Shown here piece by piece: positions 7,590 to 15,437 of a stretch of 64,000 bases of DNA. The number at the start of each line of letters is the position of its first letter. Position 1 is the first letter of the stretch. The notes beneath the pieces were generated by a model, which was given only the letters and a program-made list of their open reading frames with translations, was not told the origin of the DNA and searched no databases. Location: the NCBI RefSeq assembly GCF_000266885.1, contig NC_018020.1:3162001-3226000 (forward strand), given 5' to 3'. The DNA comes from Turneriella parva DSM 21527 (lineage in GTDB: Bacteria > Spirochaetota > Leptospiria > Turneriellales > Turneriellaceae). A program made the translations under genes and the position numbers.

Positions 7590-8053
7590 AGGGCTTTATA
7601 CTCAAATCAGAACCCGACGCTTTCAGCATCGACGACCTCATGGCAAAACCCGGCCGCACTACATTGTGGGATGGCGTGCGCAACTACACGGCGCGCAATA
7701 ACCTCATGGCGATGAAGAAGGGTGACCGCGCCTTTTTTTACCACAGCAATTCGAAGCCCATCGCGATCGTGGGCGAAATGCAGGTTGTCGCCGAGGCCGT
7801 CGTCGACGAGACGCAATTCGATGCCAACGCGAAATACTTTGACCCGAAAAGCAGTATCGATAAACCGCGCTGGTTTGCGCCCAAACTCAAAGGTATCAAA
7901 AAGCTCGCATTTCCTTTGACCCGCGAGATGCTGCAGCAGAGTGCGCTCAAAGATTCGCGTCTGTTCAGGGAGTCGAGGCTTTCGGTCGTCGACCTGAATG
8001 ACGCAGAGCTGAAATTGCTCGATAAACTGATCAGAGAGGCAGGCAATAAATGA
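7586..8053 (+). CDS. EVE-domain protein (PUA/YTH-like fold)
   Basis: A 155-residue single EVE domain. The typical features are the start ILKSEPDAFSIDDL, the WDGVRNYTARNNLMAMKKGDRAFFYHSN core (compare W.gvRn..Arn.lr.m..Gd..ffYHS) and WFAPKLKG, ending in helices. These match the thymocyte nuclear protein 1 / EVE family, a PUA-like fold related to YTH domains and thought to bind modified bases in DNA or RNA. It overlaps both neighbours by four bases (ATGA), forming a tight three-gene operon with 7353-7589 and 8050-8589. Confidence 0.92.
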   Translation: MKGFILKSEPDAFSIDDLMAKPGRTTLWDGVRNYTARNNLMAMKKGDRAFFYHSNSKPIAIVGEMQVVAEAVVDETQFDANAKYFDPKSSIDKPRWFAPKLKGIKKLAFPLTREMLQQSALKDSRLFRESRLSVVDLNDAELKLLDKLIREAGNK

Positions 8054-8589
8054 ACAAGAAATTTTTACTCATCATCGTTGCGTTCACGCTCACGGTACCC
8101 GGGTTTTTTATTTTTTCGTACTGGCATCTTGGTGTTTTCAGCAGCGTCGACGTCGCGCCGCTCACCCGTTATCAGGCCGTTCTTTTTGGTGGCCGCCACC
8201 AGGGTGACTATAACAAGACGGGCGGCGAAGTGGTGAAAACCAAGAAGCTGCTGAAAAGCCTCGGCGCCGAATGCGAGCCGGTGCTTGTCTATTTCGAGAA
8301 CGCAATGAATACCGCCAAGCCAAACCTGAGGTCAGCAGGCGGATGTATCGTTGGCACGAATCTGCCAGCGAGCGTGCAGTCGGCTCTGAAAAAAGACGGC
8401 CGTGAAGCGATTACGCTCGACATCAAAAAGGGCTATCGCCTCACTACCTATGCGCAGACAGCCGTCGCACTCAGAAAAGTCTGGACTGAACTCGCGCGCC
8501 TTGCCGACAAAGGTAATGTGCTGAAGTTTCCCCTCGTGCAACTGGTGCGCGAAAACGGTAACAGCGAATTCTTAATTGGTGTAGAATGA
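8050..8589 (+). CDS. Membrane-anchored GyrI/TEX264-like protein
   Basis: A 179-residue protein. Residues 5-27 are one hydrophobic segment that anchors it, with the remainder outside or inside depending on topology. The soluble part has YQAVLFGGRHQGDYNKTGGEVVKTKKLL, then CEPVLVYFENAMNTAKPNLRSAGGCIVG, which has the pattern of GyrI-like/SOUL small-molecule binding domains: a G.Y..... helix, then a strand with yyd.p......R...G..v. The arrangement of one TM plus GyrI-like domain resembles eukaryotic TEX264, but this is judged by eye. Its stop codon lies inside the first arm of a large palindromic element shared with the convergent MarR gene. Confidence 0.65.
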   Translation: MNKKFLLIIVAFTLTVPGFFIFSYWHLGVFSSVDVAPLTRYQAVLFGGRHQGDYNKTGGEVVKTKKLLKSLGAECEPVLVYFENAMNTAKPNLRSAGGCIVGTNLPASVQSALKKDGREAITLDIKKGYRLTTYAQTAVALRKVWTELARLADKGNVLKFPLVQLVRENGNSEFLIGVE

Positions 8590-8741
8590 GTGTTTAACAG
8601 GCATCCGGAACCGCAAAAGCGGAAAGCAGCAAAGTCGCTTGCTTGCAAGCGACGACGCGCTTTAGCAGTCATTTGCGGACGCAAATGACGAGGCTTTTCG
8701 CTTTTGCGGGAGTTTTTCCGGAGCCTGCTAAACACTCATTC
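8584..8741. repeat. Cloverleaf palindromic element, copy 1
   Basis: Outer arms pair 8584-8627 with 8693-8741: GAATGAGTGTTTA with its complement, CAGGC/GCCTG, TCCGGAA/TTCCGGA and a 17-bp AT-rich helix with one G-T pair. Inside are two perfect hairpins, GTCGCTTGC/GCAAGCGAC (8634-8653) and GTCATTTGC/GCAAATGAC (8668-8689). The stop codons of both convergent genes lie in the arms. Copy 2 lies at 12186-12325 in inverted orientation. Confidence 0.85.
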
Positions 8742-9192
8742 TCGGGCGCGCGGCGAGGCCCAGTTTGCGAGTCAGGTTTGCGAGCGTTTCGAGCTCCTCT
8801 TTATTGAGGGCGCCCATCATGCGGTAGATGTTATTCATGTGTAGCGGAAAAATAGCGCTGATCAGCGATTCGCCGGTTGCCGTGAGCTCGACGCGAATCG
8901 TGCGCCGGTCGGCTTCGTCGCGGCTGCGGCGCACGAAATCGCGTTTTTCGAGGTTGTCGATAATCGTCGTCATGTTGGCGCCGCTGCGCAGAATCTTGCC
9001 CGCGAGGTCTTTCTGGTTCTGTGGGCCGAGGTGCAGCAAGATCTCGAGCACGCCGAGCTGCGAAAGCGTGAGCCCGTTTGCCTCGGCGTTGCGCGCGAGA
9101 ATGCCCTGTACGGTGTCGGCGCAGCGCATGAGCTTCACATAGGCGTCGACCTGTGCGAGTTCATCGCTGTTGCCCGAAAACCGCTTCGCCAT
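8728..9192 (-). CDS. MarR-family transcriptional regulator
   Basis: A 154-residue winged-helix regulator. The recognition region is TLSQLGVLEILLHLGPQNQKDLAGKILRSGANMTTIIDNLEKRDFVRRSRDEADRRTIRVELTATG: a helix-turn-helix followed by the wing with the DxRxxxv.LT.tG signature of MarR proteins. Flanking helices give the dimer interface. MarR proteins usually repress neighbouring genes and are released by small phenolic or acyl ligands; the adjacent acyl-CoA ligase and CitE-like lyase on the same strand are the natural targets, although no operator was identified. The stop codon is inside cloverleaf copy 1. Confidence 0.92.
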   Translation of the reverse strand: MAKRFSGNSDELAQVDAYVKLMRCADTVQGILARNAEANGLTLSQLGVLEILLHLGPQNQKDLAGKILRSGANMTTIIDNLEKRDFVRRSRDEADRRTIRVELTATGESLISAIFPLHMNNIYRMMGALNKEELETLANLTRKLGLAARPRMSV

Positions 9193-9239
9193 GCATTCTG
9201 CCTTGCGCGAAGCCTTAGGCAGTCAAGTAGAAGTGTGAG

Positions 9240-9341
9240 AGAAGTTCTGAAAAAGCCCAAATCAACAGCGCAAATGTCCTCATTGGTGCGCATGCTCTCG
9301 CGTGGCCTTCGACGCGCATGACATTTTCAGAACTTCTTTAG
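9240..9341. repeat. Long imperfect inverted repeat upstream of marR
   Basis: AGAAGTTCTGAAAA near 9240-9253 pairs with TTTTCAGAACTTCT near 9328-9341, and inside AAATGTC pairs with GACATTT (alternative register) and CGCGT with ACGCG. It fills the gap between the ligase stop and the marR start. It could terminate the ligase-lyase transcript or act as a marR leader. No T tract is present. Confidence 0.6.
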
Positions 9342-9350
9342 TCAGGTTTG

Positions 9351-10919
9351 CTAAACAATGCCCAACTCTTTCGGTATTTTTGAGCGCAGCACTTTGCCGT
9401 TCGCCGACCGGGGAAACTTGTCGAGCCGGTAGACCTTTTTCGGCAGCTTATACGATGCGAGCCGCTCTTTGCCCCACGAGAGCAATTGCTCTTCTGCGAA
9501 CGTGGCGCCTGGTTTTATCTGCACGCACATCGAGATCAGCGTCTTTTCGGGCCCAAGGTGCTCGGCGAATGCGACAATGTCGTCGAGTGCCGGATGGTCG
9601 CGGTAAACACGTTCGATCTCAAACGGCGAGACGCGGTAGCCGAACGATTTGATAATCTCATCGCGCCGACCCAAAAAGAAAATATAACCCTTAGCGTCTT
9701 GTATTGCATAGTCTCCGGTGAGAAACCAATCACCTTTAAACTGTGCTGCTGTTTGCTCGGCCGCGCGCCAATATTCGATAAATAGCCCGGGGTCGTTGCG
9801 GTTGATGCAGATCATGCCTTCTTCGCCGGCGGCGACGGGCTGCAGATTCTCGTCGAGCAGCTGCACGAGGTGGCCTGGCTGAATTTTACCCGCCGAGTTT
9901 TTCACAATATCGTCACCCTTTTTCTGCGAAATATAGTACGAACATTCAGACATCCCCAAACCTTCGTAGATCGGAAAACCGAAACGGCTCACCCAACCGT
10001 CTAAAACTTCGTCGGTGAGGTGTTCACCCGCGCACATGCAGTGCTTGAGTGAAGGCACGTCAGCAGCGGCGGCCTTTGTTTTCTGCAGAATCTGCCGAAA
10101 GATCGTCGGCACACCGATAAAAATATTGCAGCCGAATTCTTTGATAAGCGACAGCCATTTTTCGGGCGAGTTCTCGCCTTCGTAAACGATCACGGTCTTG
10201 CCGTGGTAGAGCGGGTCCATCATGGCGGTGCCGAGCACGTATGTCCAGTTGAACTTGCCCGAATGCAGAATGCGGTCGTCGCCCGTGAAATGAAACCAAT
10301 TTTCTGAGGCGGGCAAACGGCCGATGAGCGCCCGGTGCGCATGCAGCACACCTTTCGGGTAGCCGGTTGTGCCCGAAGTATAGACGAGATACGCCGGGTC
10401 GCCCGCCTTCGAGTTGTGGATTTCGAGCGCGGGCGTTTTTGCGCGCAGCTCGCCTTCAAAATCGACAGCGCCCTGAATGGTTTTGAGGCCTGAAACATAG
10501 AGCACCCCGAGTTCAGCTGACGGCATTTCCCCTGCTATGGATTTCCACAGCCCCTCTTCAGAGACCACTGCTGCAGCCCCTGAATTGGAGATGAGATAGC
10601 GCACCTCGGCTGCCGTCAGCATCGGCGACGTCGGTACCGGTATCACACCCGCGCGCATCGCGCCGAAAAAGGCGATCGGAAAAGCCACCGTATTGGGCAG
10701 GCGCAGCAGAATGCGCGAACCGGGTAGAATGCCCCGGTCTTTGAGCGAGCTTGCAAATCGCGCAGAGAGATCATCGAGCTCGGCGTAGCTGTACTCGCGC
10801 GCCGCGCCATCGCCGCTGGCGAAGATCATCGCTACCTGGTCTTGGCGATCGGTTGCCCGGTGGCGCGCGAGGCACTCCTGGGTGATGTTGAGAAACTCGG
10901 GTACGTTGTGGTTCATCAT
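9351..10919 (-). CDS. AMP-dependent acyl-CoA synthetase/ligase
   Basis: A 522-residue ANL-superfamily enzyme, cytoplasmic, that activates a carboxylic acid to an acyl-AMP and transfers it to CoA. Visible motifs in order: P-loop YTSGTTGYPKGV, A5-type GLGMSE, TGDY and GRRDEIIKSFGYRVSPFEIE (hinge and A8), and the terminal catalytic lysine in RSANGKVLRSKI. The sequence is closest in feel to benzoate/medium-chain acyl-CoA ligases, but the acid cannot be specified. It starts 21 bases after the CitE-like gene on the same strand, so the two are an operon. A shared pathway, such as activation of an acid followed by acyl-CoA lyase chemistry, is inferred. Confidence 0.92.
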   Translation of the reverse strand: MMNHNVPEFLNITQECLARHRATDRQDQVAMIFASGDGAAREYSYAELDDLSARFASSLKDRGILPGSRILLRLPNTVAFPIAFFGAMRAGVIPVPTSPMLTAAEVRYLISNSGAAAVVSEEGLWKSIAGEMPSAELGVLYVSGLKTIQGAVDFEGELRAKTPALEIHNSKAGDPAYLVYTSGTTGYPKGVLHAHRALIGRLPASENWFHFTGDDRILHSGKFNWTYVLGTAMMDPLYHGKTVIVYEGENSPEKWLSLIKEFGCNIFIGVPTIFRQILQKTKAAAADVPSLKHCMCAGEHLTDEVLDGWVSRFGFPIYEGLGMSECSYYISQKKGDDIVKNSAGKIQPGHLVQLLDENLQPVAAGEEGMICINRNDPGLFIEYWRAAEQTAAQFKGDWFLTGDYAIQDAKGYIFFLGRRDEIIKSFGYRVSPFEIERVYRDHPALDDIVAFAEHLGPEKTLISMCVQIKPGATFAEEQLLSWGKERLASYKLPKKVYRLDKFPRSANGKVLRSKIPKELGIV

Positions 10920-10940
10920 GATTCTCCTGTAATCTCTATC

Positions 10941-12113
10941 TTATTGTGCGGTGAGTGGCGGCCACCCCGGGTAGGGCCATATCTCGGCGAATTTCTCTGC
11001 GGGCAGGCTTGCAATCAGCCCTGAGACGACTTCCATAACTCCGGTATCCTGATTGCCGAGCATCATCGAACGCATCAGCAGCTGCAGCGCCTTCGCGAAC
11101 ATTGGCGGGTCCATCATTTCGTCTTCAAAGCGTATTGCCCCGCCGAGAAATGCATTGGCGCGAATCGCCTCTTCGAGAATGCGCAGCGAGCGGTGCAGGT
11201 CTTCGTTACCGGGCGAAAACCCGTAGCGCAGCAAGCGAATATGGTTGGGATGTATAACCTGCTTGCCGGTGAACCCCAGAGAAGCCTCGCGCAGTGCGTG
11301 GTCATGGATTATTCTCGCGTTCGGCTCTGCATGGCGGCCAAGCCACTCTGGCAAGAGCGCCACATCGGGTGGGTCGGCCGAAAGCAGCAATGTTTCAACT
11401 CCCCCTATAATGCCTTTGCCTGCAAGCCGGGCCTCAACCATGAGGCTGCACATGAACGGATAAAGCTCGTCTTGCCAGTTTTCGGCTGTGATCATCAGCT
11501 GCAGCGCACGCGAAAAGTCATGGATGCCGAAGACGACGTGCTCGACTTTGGGGTGAGCGAAAATCTGGTCGGCAATTTTCAGCGACTTGGGGTGCTCGAT
11601 AATCGGCTGAATCAGAATATCACCCGACAAAGAGGCGAGCAGCGAGCCGAGTTCATCGAGTTCGGCGATGCCGTGCTGTTCGCCAGCCTTCGCGAGCATC
11701 ACATCGTCGATGTAGGGGGCAATTTCTTTGAGTAGCGTCAGGTCGAGTGCGTGTTCGGGCGACGTGACCGGGTTAATGCGCACAGCGACACGCCCCGGTA
11801 TCGCGGCGCGAACGTCGGGCAATGACAAGCCCAGAAACTGCCGGCTGAGTGCCTTTTGCCGGCAGCCATCTTCGAGATCAAAAATCAGCGTGTGCGCTTC
11901 ACTCTGCCGCGCGTATTTCAAAAGCCGCTCGCGCGCTTCGGCTTCGGTCTCGTACCGGTTTTCGCGCGGCAGGTATTTGATGGGCGGGTAATAGAGCTGA
12001 ATACCGGGCCAGGTTGAGCGAATGCGCACTTCACGCGTCGCATGCTGCGCACTGCGGGTTTCTGCCTGCAGCGCGGCCCGCAGCTCTGCGCTGATTTCTA
12101 GCTTCTGAATCAT
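10941..12113 (-). CDS. HpcH/HpaI aldolase / citrate lyase beta (CitE-like) family protein
   Basis: A 390-residue TIM-barrel lyase of the CitE/malyl-CoA lyase group. Signature motifs are LIFDLEDG (metal and phosphate region), VAVRINPV (catalytic Arg), IQPIIEHPKSL, and GFTGKQVIHPNHI near the C-terminal third, which is the family's GfdGk..IHP motif. These enzymes cleave or form 3-hydroxyacyl-CoA or malyl-CoA C-C bonds using Mg2+. At 390 residues it is longer than CitE (about 290-300), with N-terminal 45 residues and a C-terminal helical tail extra. Probably first gene of an operon with the acyl-CoA ligase; cloverleaf copy 2 lies about 70 bases upstream. Confidence 0.9.
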   Translation of the reverse strand: MIQKLEISAELRAALQAETRSAQHATREVRIRSTWPGIQLYYPPIKYLPRENRYETEAEARERLLKYARQSEAHTLIFDLEDGCRQKALSRQFLGLSLPDVRAAIPGRVAVRINPVTSPEHALDLTLLKEIAPYIDDVMLAKAGEQHGIAELDELGSLLASLSGDILIQPIIEHPKSLKIADQIFAHPKVEHVVFGIHDFSRALQLMITAENWQDELYPFMCSLMVEARLAGKGIIGGVETLLLSADPPDVALLPEWLGRHAEPNARIIHDHALREASLGFTGKQVIHPNHIRLLRYGFSPGNEDLHRSLRILEEAIRANAFLGGAIRFEDEMMDPPMFAKALQLLMRSMMLGNQDTGVMEVVSGLIASLPAEKFAEIWPYPGWPPLTAQ

Positions 12114-12185
12114 GCGGCTAAATTAGCGCCGCACACCCTTATCGGAAATTAAATATCGATTGGGGTCTAATAATTTGATGTCAAA

Positions 12186-12325
12186 CGAGCAGGCTCCGGC
12201 AAAACTCCTGAAAAAGTGAAAAGCCTCGTCGTTTGTAATGCGGTTTCGGCGAAACCGCTCTACAAACGACTGCTAAAGCGGCCGAAACGGCCTGCTTTTC
12301 ACTTTTTCGGAGCCGTTCGCCTGCT
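12186..12325. repeat. Cloverleaf palindromic element, copy 2
   Basis: Outer arms: AGCAGGC/GCCTGCT (12188-12194 with 12319-12325), and a perfect 15-bp helix of 12210-12224 with 12294-12308. Inside are hairpin GTCGTTTGTA/TACAAACGAC with nested GCGGTTTC/GAAACCGC (12228-12270), spacer TGCTAAAGC, and hairpin GGCCG/CGGCC (12280-12292). It shares arms and spacer with the reverse complement of copy 1, but stem bases differ in matched pairs. It occupies most of the 12114-12350 gap. Confidence 0.85.
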
Positions 12326-12353
12326 AACAGGTTGCTGCTTCAGCAACCTGTTA
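12325..12353 (-). terminator. 13-bp hairpin at the end of the parvulin operon
   Basis: TAACAGGTTGCTG and CAGCAACCTGTTA pair perfectly around CTT, and the arm includes the TAA stop of the 12351-12941 gene. No T tract follows, so termination activity is uncertain. Confidence 0.6.
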
Positions 12354-12941
12354 GTCCAGAATCTTCTCGACCTTTTCGCCCTTTAAGACCTTTTCGAGTA
12401 TTTCCATGCGGGCATACGCATCTTCGGCGCGCTTGATCTCTTCGGGGGTTTTGCTGCCCGAAGCTTTCGCCTGGTCGATCACGCCGCGCATCTGTATGCG
12501 CTCGGCTTCGGTGTTGAGCTTCAGCTCATCCATGCGGGCGGCTGCGTAGCTGTCAGTGCGTTCCTGGTGTTTGGCGAGTTCTTGCTCGAAGATCTTGCCG
12601 TCGGCCATCGCCGTTTCAGACGGCACGAACATCGGTGCGCCATAGTCGTCGACCGGGCCCGGCGCTACCTTCGAGCGCAGATCAGACGCCCTGAAGGCAG
12701 GTGCACCCTTGAATTCAGGCTTTATGCGCGGCTCGTTCAGATTCTGCTGCTGCAGCGTCTCGCGCTCGAGGCGGTAGTTTTCGATATCCGGAAAGTCTTC
12801 ACGCGCGTCATAAGCAGAGGCGACGACTGTCACCTTATCTTTTCTCTCGTTGCTGGCCTGCTGGCCGGTGTTTTTCCAGGTAAAGAGCAGCACGACCACG
12901 AGTGCGGCAGCCGCCGCGAGCAGAATTTGTCTCTTTTTCAT
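12351..12941 (-). CDS. Membrane-anchored coiled-coil protein of unknown function
   Basis: A 196-residue unrecognised protein. MKKRQILLAAAAALVVVLLFTWK is an N-terminal membrane anchor or uncleaved signal; the remainder is polar, proline-containing in the middle (GAPAFRASDLRSKVAPGPVDDYGAPMFVP) and strongly helical at the C-terminus (about residues 120-196, rich in Glu, Lys, Arg and Ala). It overlaps the parvulin-like gene by four bases (ATGA), so it is translationally coupled to it and probably acts in the periplasm with it. No function can be assigned. Confidence 0.75.
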   Translation of the reverse strand: MKKRQILLAAAAALVVVLLFTWKNTGQQASNERKDKVTVVASAYDAREDFPDIENYRLERETLQQQNLNEPRIKPEFKGAPAFRASDLRSKVAPGPVDDYGAPMFVPSETAMADGKIFEQELAKHQERTDSYAAARMDELKLNTEAERIQMRGVIDQAKASGSKTPEEIKRAEDAYARMEILEKVLKGEKVEKILD

Positions 12942-14293
12942 TGTATTTTCCCCAGTTCGTTGGCGTTGATGCGAATATTCACGCGCTTCAGAATCTTCTT
13001 CTTGCGCGCATCAAATTCTTTCTTAAGGTCTAGCGCAGCGATTTCGCGTGCAATGTCGTCTTTCAGGTGCGTTGTTTCGTCCAGAGGGGGATATCCGTCT
13101 GTTCTTTTTTCGGCTTTGACGACTTCATAGCGGTCGCCGTCTCTCACCACTTCGCTTTCACCCTGTTTGGGCAGCATGCACAGTGTTTCGAGTCTCGGGC
13201 GCTTATGCAGTTCGGTATCGTTTTTGATGCCCTTGATGAGTCCCGGTTCGGCGTTATTCTTATCAGCAGCGAGCGAGTGTTTTTTGACCAGCGCCGCCAT
13301 GTCTGCGCCGGCATCGATTTTGTCGCGCAGGTTCTGCGCGAGATCGTAGTTCGTCAGCTGTATGTGGCGGCAGTCGACAGTCTGCACTTCTTTGTATTTG
13401 TCTTTGTTCGCTTCGTAGAACTCTTTGACCCGCCCGAACGATACTGATTTCGCGCGCTCTTTCACTGCGCTGTTGTCGGCATGCGGGTTGGCGTTCTCCA
13501 TGCCCATCTCATACCTGAGGTTGCGCGAGAGAATACTGTTACGCACAATTTTCATGAGATCTGTATATTCGGCCTTTTCTGCCGCGGGGGCTGCCTCGAC
13601 GAAGTCTTTCAAGAAGGCGCGGCGCAGGTAAGCCATCAGCAAATCTTCAAGCGATTTGGCGTGAGGGGCGGTAAAGAGGTGCAGCTTGCCCTGCTGAGGC
13701 AATGAGTCAAACAGCGCCGCATACGTGAGCTGCTTGTCCACGCCAATGCCATATTGGGCCAGCGCGACTTTTTCGGCTTCGGCGCGTTTTAGCGGTACAT
13801 TGGTGTACGCTGCCTCTGCCTTGTCGTCGAAAAGTGCTTTCTGCGTTGCCGTGTCGGGCAGCGACACCTTTTTCACATAAGATTTGAAGAGCTTTTCGGG
13901 GTTTTTGTCCCGTATGTAAAATGCCAGGGTCTCGTCAGAGGCCTTCTCGATCTCGGCTTCAATTGCCGCATCGGGCTTACCCGATTTCGATTTCAGATAT
14001 TCTGCTGCGAGATAATGATCGGCGACGAGCATAAAAACGGCGCTGCGGGCATCTTTCGCCTCGGGCAATCTTGCGCGCCTTGCAGCTTCGAGAAAATTGG
14101 TAAAAACACGGGTGGTAATGCGCAGGTCGCCGCTCGTCGCGATGACACCCGTCTCAGTCAGGTCGTAAGTGACCTTGCCGCTACATGATAAAACAATCGC
14201 CGTGCAGAGCACGGCGATTGCCAGCATATGGGTTACGGGCTTCGCACAGATGGCCGTCCGTGGCCAGCGAAAGCCCCAGAACCTCGTGTTCAC
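12938..14293 (-). CDS. Parvulin-type peptidyl-prolyl isomerase (SurA/PpiC-like) lipoprotein
   Basis: A 451-residue periplasmic foldase. A lipobox (LCTAIVLSC) follows a hydrophobic stretch; the start is either the GTG at 14293, which overlaps the stop of the upstream gene (GTGA), or the ATG at 14227 directly before the hydrophobic core. The N-terminal half is a long helical chaperone region (FTNFLEAARRARLPEAK...). The region near residues 320-420, VDCRHIQLTNYDLAQNLRDKIDAGADMAALVKKHSLAADKNN, followed by GESEVVRDGDRYEVVKAEKR, matches the parvulin pattern HIlv....A..l...l..GadF..LA...S.d. It likely helps fold outer-membrane proteins. The isomerase active-site residues are degenerate, so chaperone action may dominate. 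Confidence 0.82.
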   Translation of the reverse strand: MNTRFWGFRWPRTAICAKPVTHMLAIAVLCTAIVLSCSGKVTYDLTETGVIATSGDLRITTRVFTNFLEAARRARLPEAKDARSAVFMLVADHYLAAEYLKSKSGKPDAAIEAEIEKASDETLAFYIRDKNPEKLFKSYVKKVSLPDTATQKALFDDKAEAAYTNVPLKRAEAEKVALAQYGIGVDKQLTYAALFDSLPQQGKLHLFTAPHAKSLEDLLMAYLRRAFLKDFVEAAPAAEKAEYTDLMKIVRNSILSRNLRYEMGMENANPHADNSAVKERAKSVSFGRVKEFYEANKDKYKEVQTVDCRHIQLTNYDLAQNLRDKIDAGADMAALVKKHSLAADKNNAEPGLIKGIKNDTELHKRPRLETLCMLPKQGESEVVRDGDRYEVVKAEKRTDGYPPLDETTHLKDDIAREIAALDLKKEFDARKKKILKRVNIRINANELGKIQ

Positions 14294-15330
14294 GGTCTAC
14301 GAGCAATAGACTGTGCTGTCACAGCCGCTACGGCAGCGCGAATGCGTGGCAGAAGTTTTTCTGCGCAGGCAACTTCGTTGCTGGTGTAGTCGTTCGTGTA
14401 AACCGCATAGCAGTTGGTTGTCGACCATTGCGCCATGTTCTTTACGATATTCTCTGCAGACATGTTCGCAAACAGCGGATACAGAGCCTGTGCTTCGGCG
14501 AGTTTTGCCGCAGTTTGGCTGATCTTGTACGAAGGGTTGTAATAGTTGTCTTCGACAAAACCTTCGAAGTCTGTATGGTCTTTGCCATAATAGGCACCCG
14601 CGTGGTGTGGCTGCGATGCGTCTTCAATGTAGTGGTAGCAGCGCGCAATCAGCGTGAGGTTACCGCTCGCGACATAGCCCACCGGGCCGTCGATCAGCGC
14701 CGCGCAGGCACTCGCACCCGACACGTGGTTCACATCTTGATAGTCTTTGTCGAAACCGCTGGTCGAGAATCGGCATGAGCCACCGCAGAGGTTTCTCATG
14801 CGGCTGATCGTGTCGCTCGTCGGGTTCAGGTTATAGTTATAGACTTCTGAAACCCAGTCATAGTCACCTGTTGCGTTGTCGCCAACAAGGTTATAGAGCG
14901 TGCGGCTGCGGTAATAGTTGTAGCCCATGGGCTTCTGTGCGTGCGAGTCTGTGTAAGGCGATGCGTTAAATGCATTCACGAAGTGCGAAAGCGCCACGTA
15001 ATATGCTACATCCACCAAACCGAAAAGCGACGGCGAACCGTTGCGTGACCATGACCACCACGCGTCGAACCAGATGTCGTTGCCGAGCGGGTAGTTGGGC
15101 TGTGGAATATCTTCGTCTTTTGCCTGGTTGCCATACGCTGTTTTGGCAGCGCTGAGCGAACCGTAGCGCGTGATGAGCTTCTGCACCGCGGCCTGCGCCT
15201 GTGGGTTCGAAGTCATGCTGTTCAAGAGGTCGATCGCATCTTGCGACAGACGGCTGTGGGTTTGTCCCTTCCACGCGAACGCGGTCGAGGCTGTCAGCAG
15301 CATCAGAACGATAGCTGTGAACTTTTTCAT
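14290..15330 (-). CDS. Secreted zinc-dependent phospholipase C / S1-P1 nuclease-fold enzyme
   Basis: A 346-residue exported protein. The ATG at 15330 follows AAAGGAG and opens a 19-residue signal peptide (MKKFTAIVLMLLTASTAFA) whose cleavage leaves Trp20 as first mature residue. Bacterial zinc phospholipases C and S1/P1 nucleases also begin with Trp, whose amino and carbonyl groups bind zinc. Further ligands fit: H25 (WKGQTHSRL), H233/D237 and H242 in CYHYIEDASQPHH, and H252/E256 in DHTDFEGFVE. The substrate, phospholipid or nucleic acid, cannot be decided. It probably heads an operon with the parvulin-like gene, with which it overlaps. Its leader contains two hairpins. Confidence 0.85.
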   Translation of the reverse strand: MKKFTAIVLMLLTASTAFAWKGQTHSRLSQDAIDLLNSMTSNPQAQAAVQKLITRYGSLSAAKTAYGNQAKDEDIPQPNYPLGNDIWFDAWWSWSRNGSPSLFGLVDVAYYVALSHFVNAFNASPYTDSHAQKPMGYNYYRSRTLYNLVGDNATGDYDWVSEVYNYNLNPTSDTISRMRNLCGGSCRFSTSGFDKDYQDVNHVSGASACAALIDGPVGYVASGNLTLIARCYHYIEDASQPHHAGAYYGKDHTDFEGFVEDNYYNPSYKISQTAAKLAEAQALYPLFANMSAENIVKNMAQWSTTNCYAVYTNDYTSNEVACAEKLLPRIRAAVAAVTAQSIARRP

Positions 15331-15385
15331 TGAGTCTCCTTTGACACATGTAGCGCGAACCGTGCCCGTGGGCACCCTCTACGGT

Positions 15386-15437
15386 CTTCGCCTTGTCGGC
15401 CATCGTGGCCAGCGAAGCCTCGAAACATCATGTTTCG
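15386..15437. promoter_or_regulatory. Two hairpins in the leader of the phospholipase-like gene
   Basis: CTTCGC/GCGAAG encloses GGCCA/TGGCC (15386-15417); directly next to it CGAAACAT/ATGTTTCG pair around one base (15421-15437). They lie 55-110 bases upstream of the ATG at 15330 and could be leader structures or an operator. The rest of 15438-15600 shows AT-rich promoter-like sequence but no gene. Confidence 0.45.

Noticed and set aside
7586-8053. EVE-domain gene as part of a restriction or defence island
   Set aside because: No methylase, nuclease or other defence gene is near. The neighbours are small unknown proteins.
12567-13447. Open frames of 187 and 126 codons on the plus strand
   Set aside because: They are antisense to the membrane-anchored protein and parvulin-like genes. 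The high GC third-position bias creates long shadow frames.
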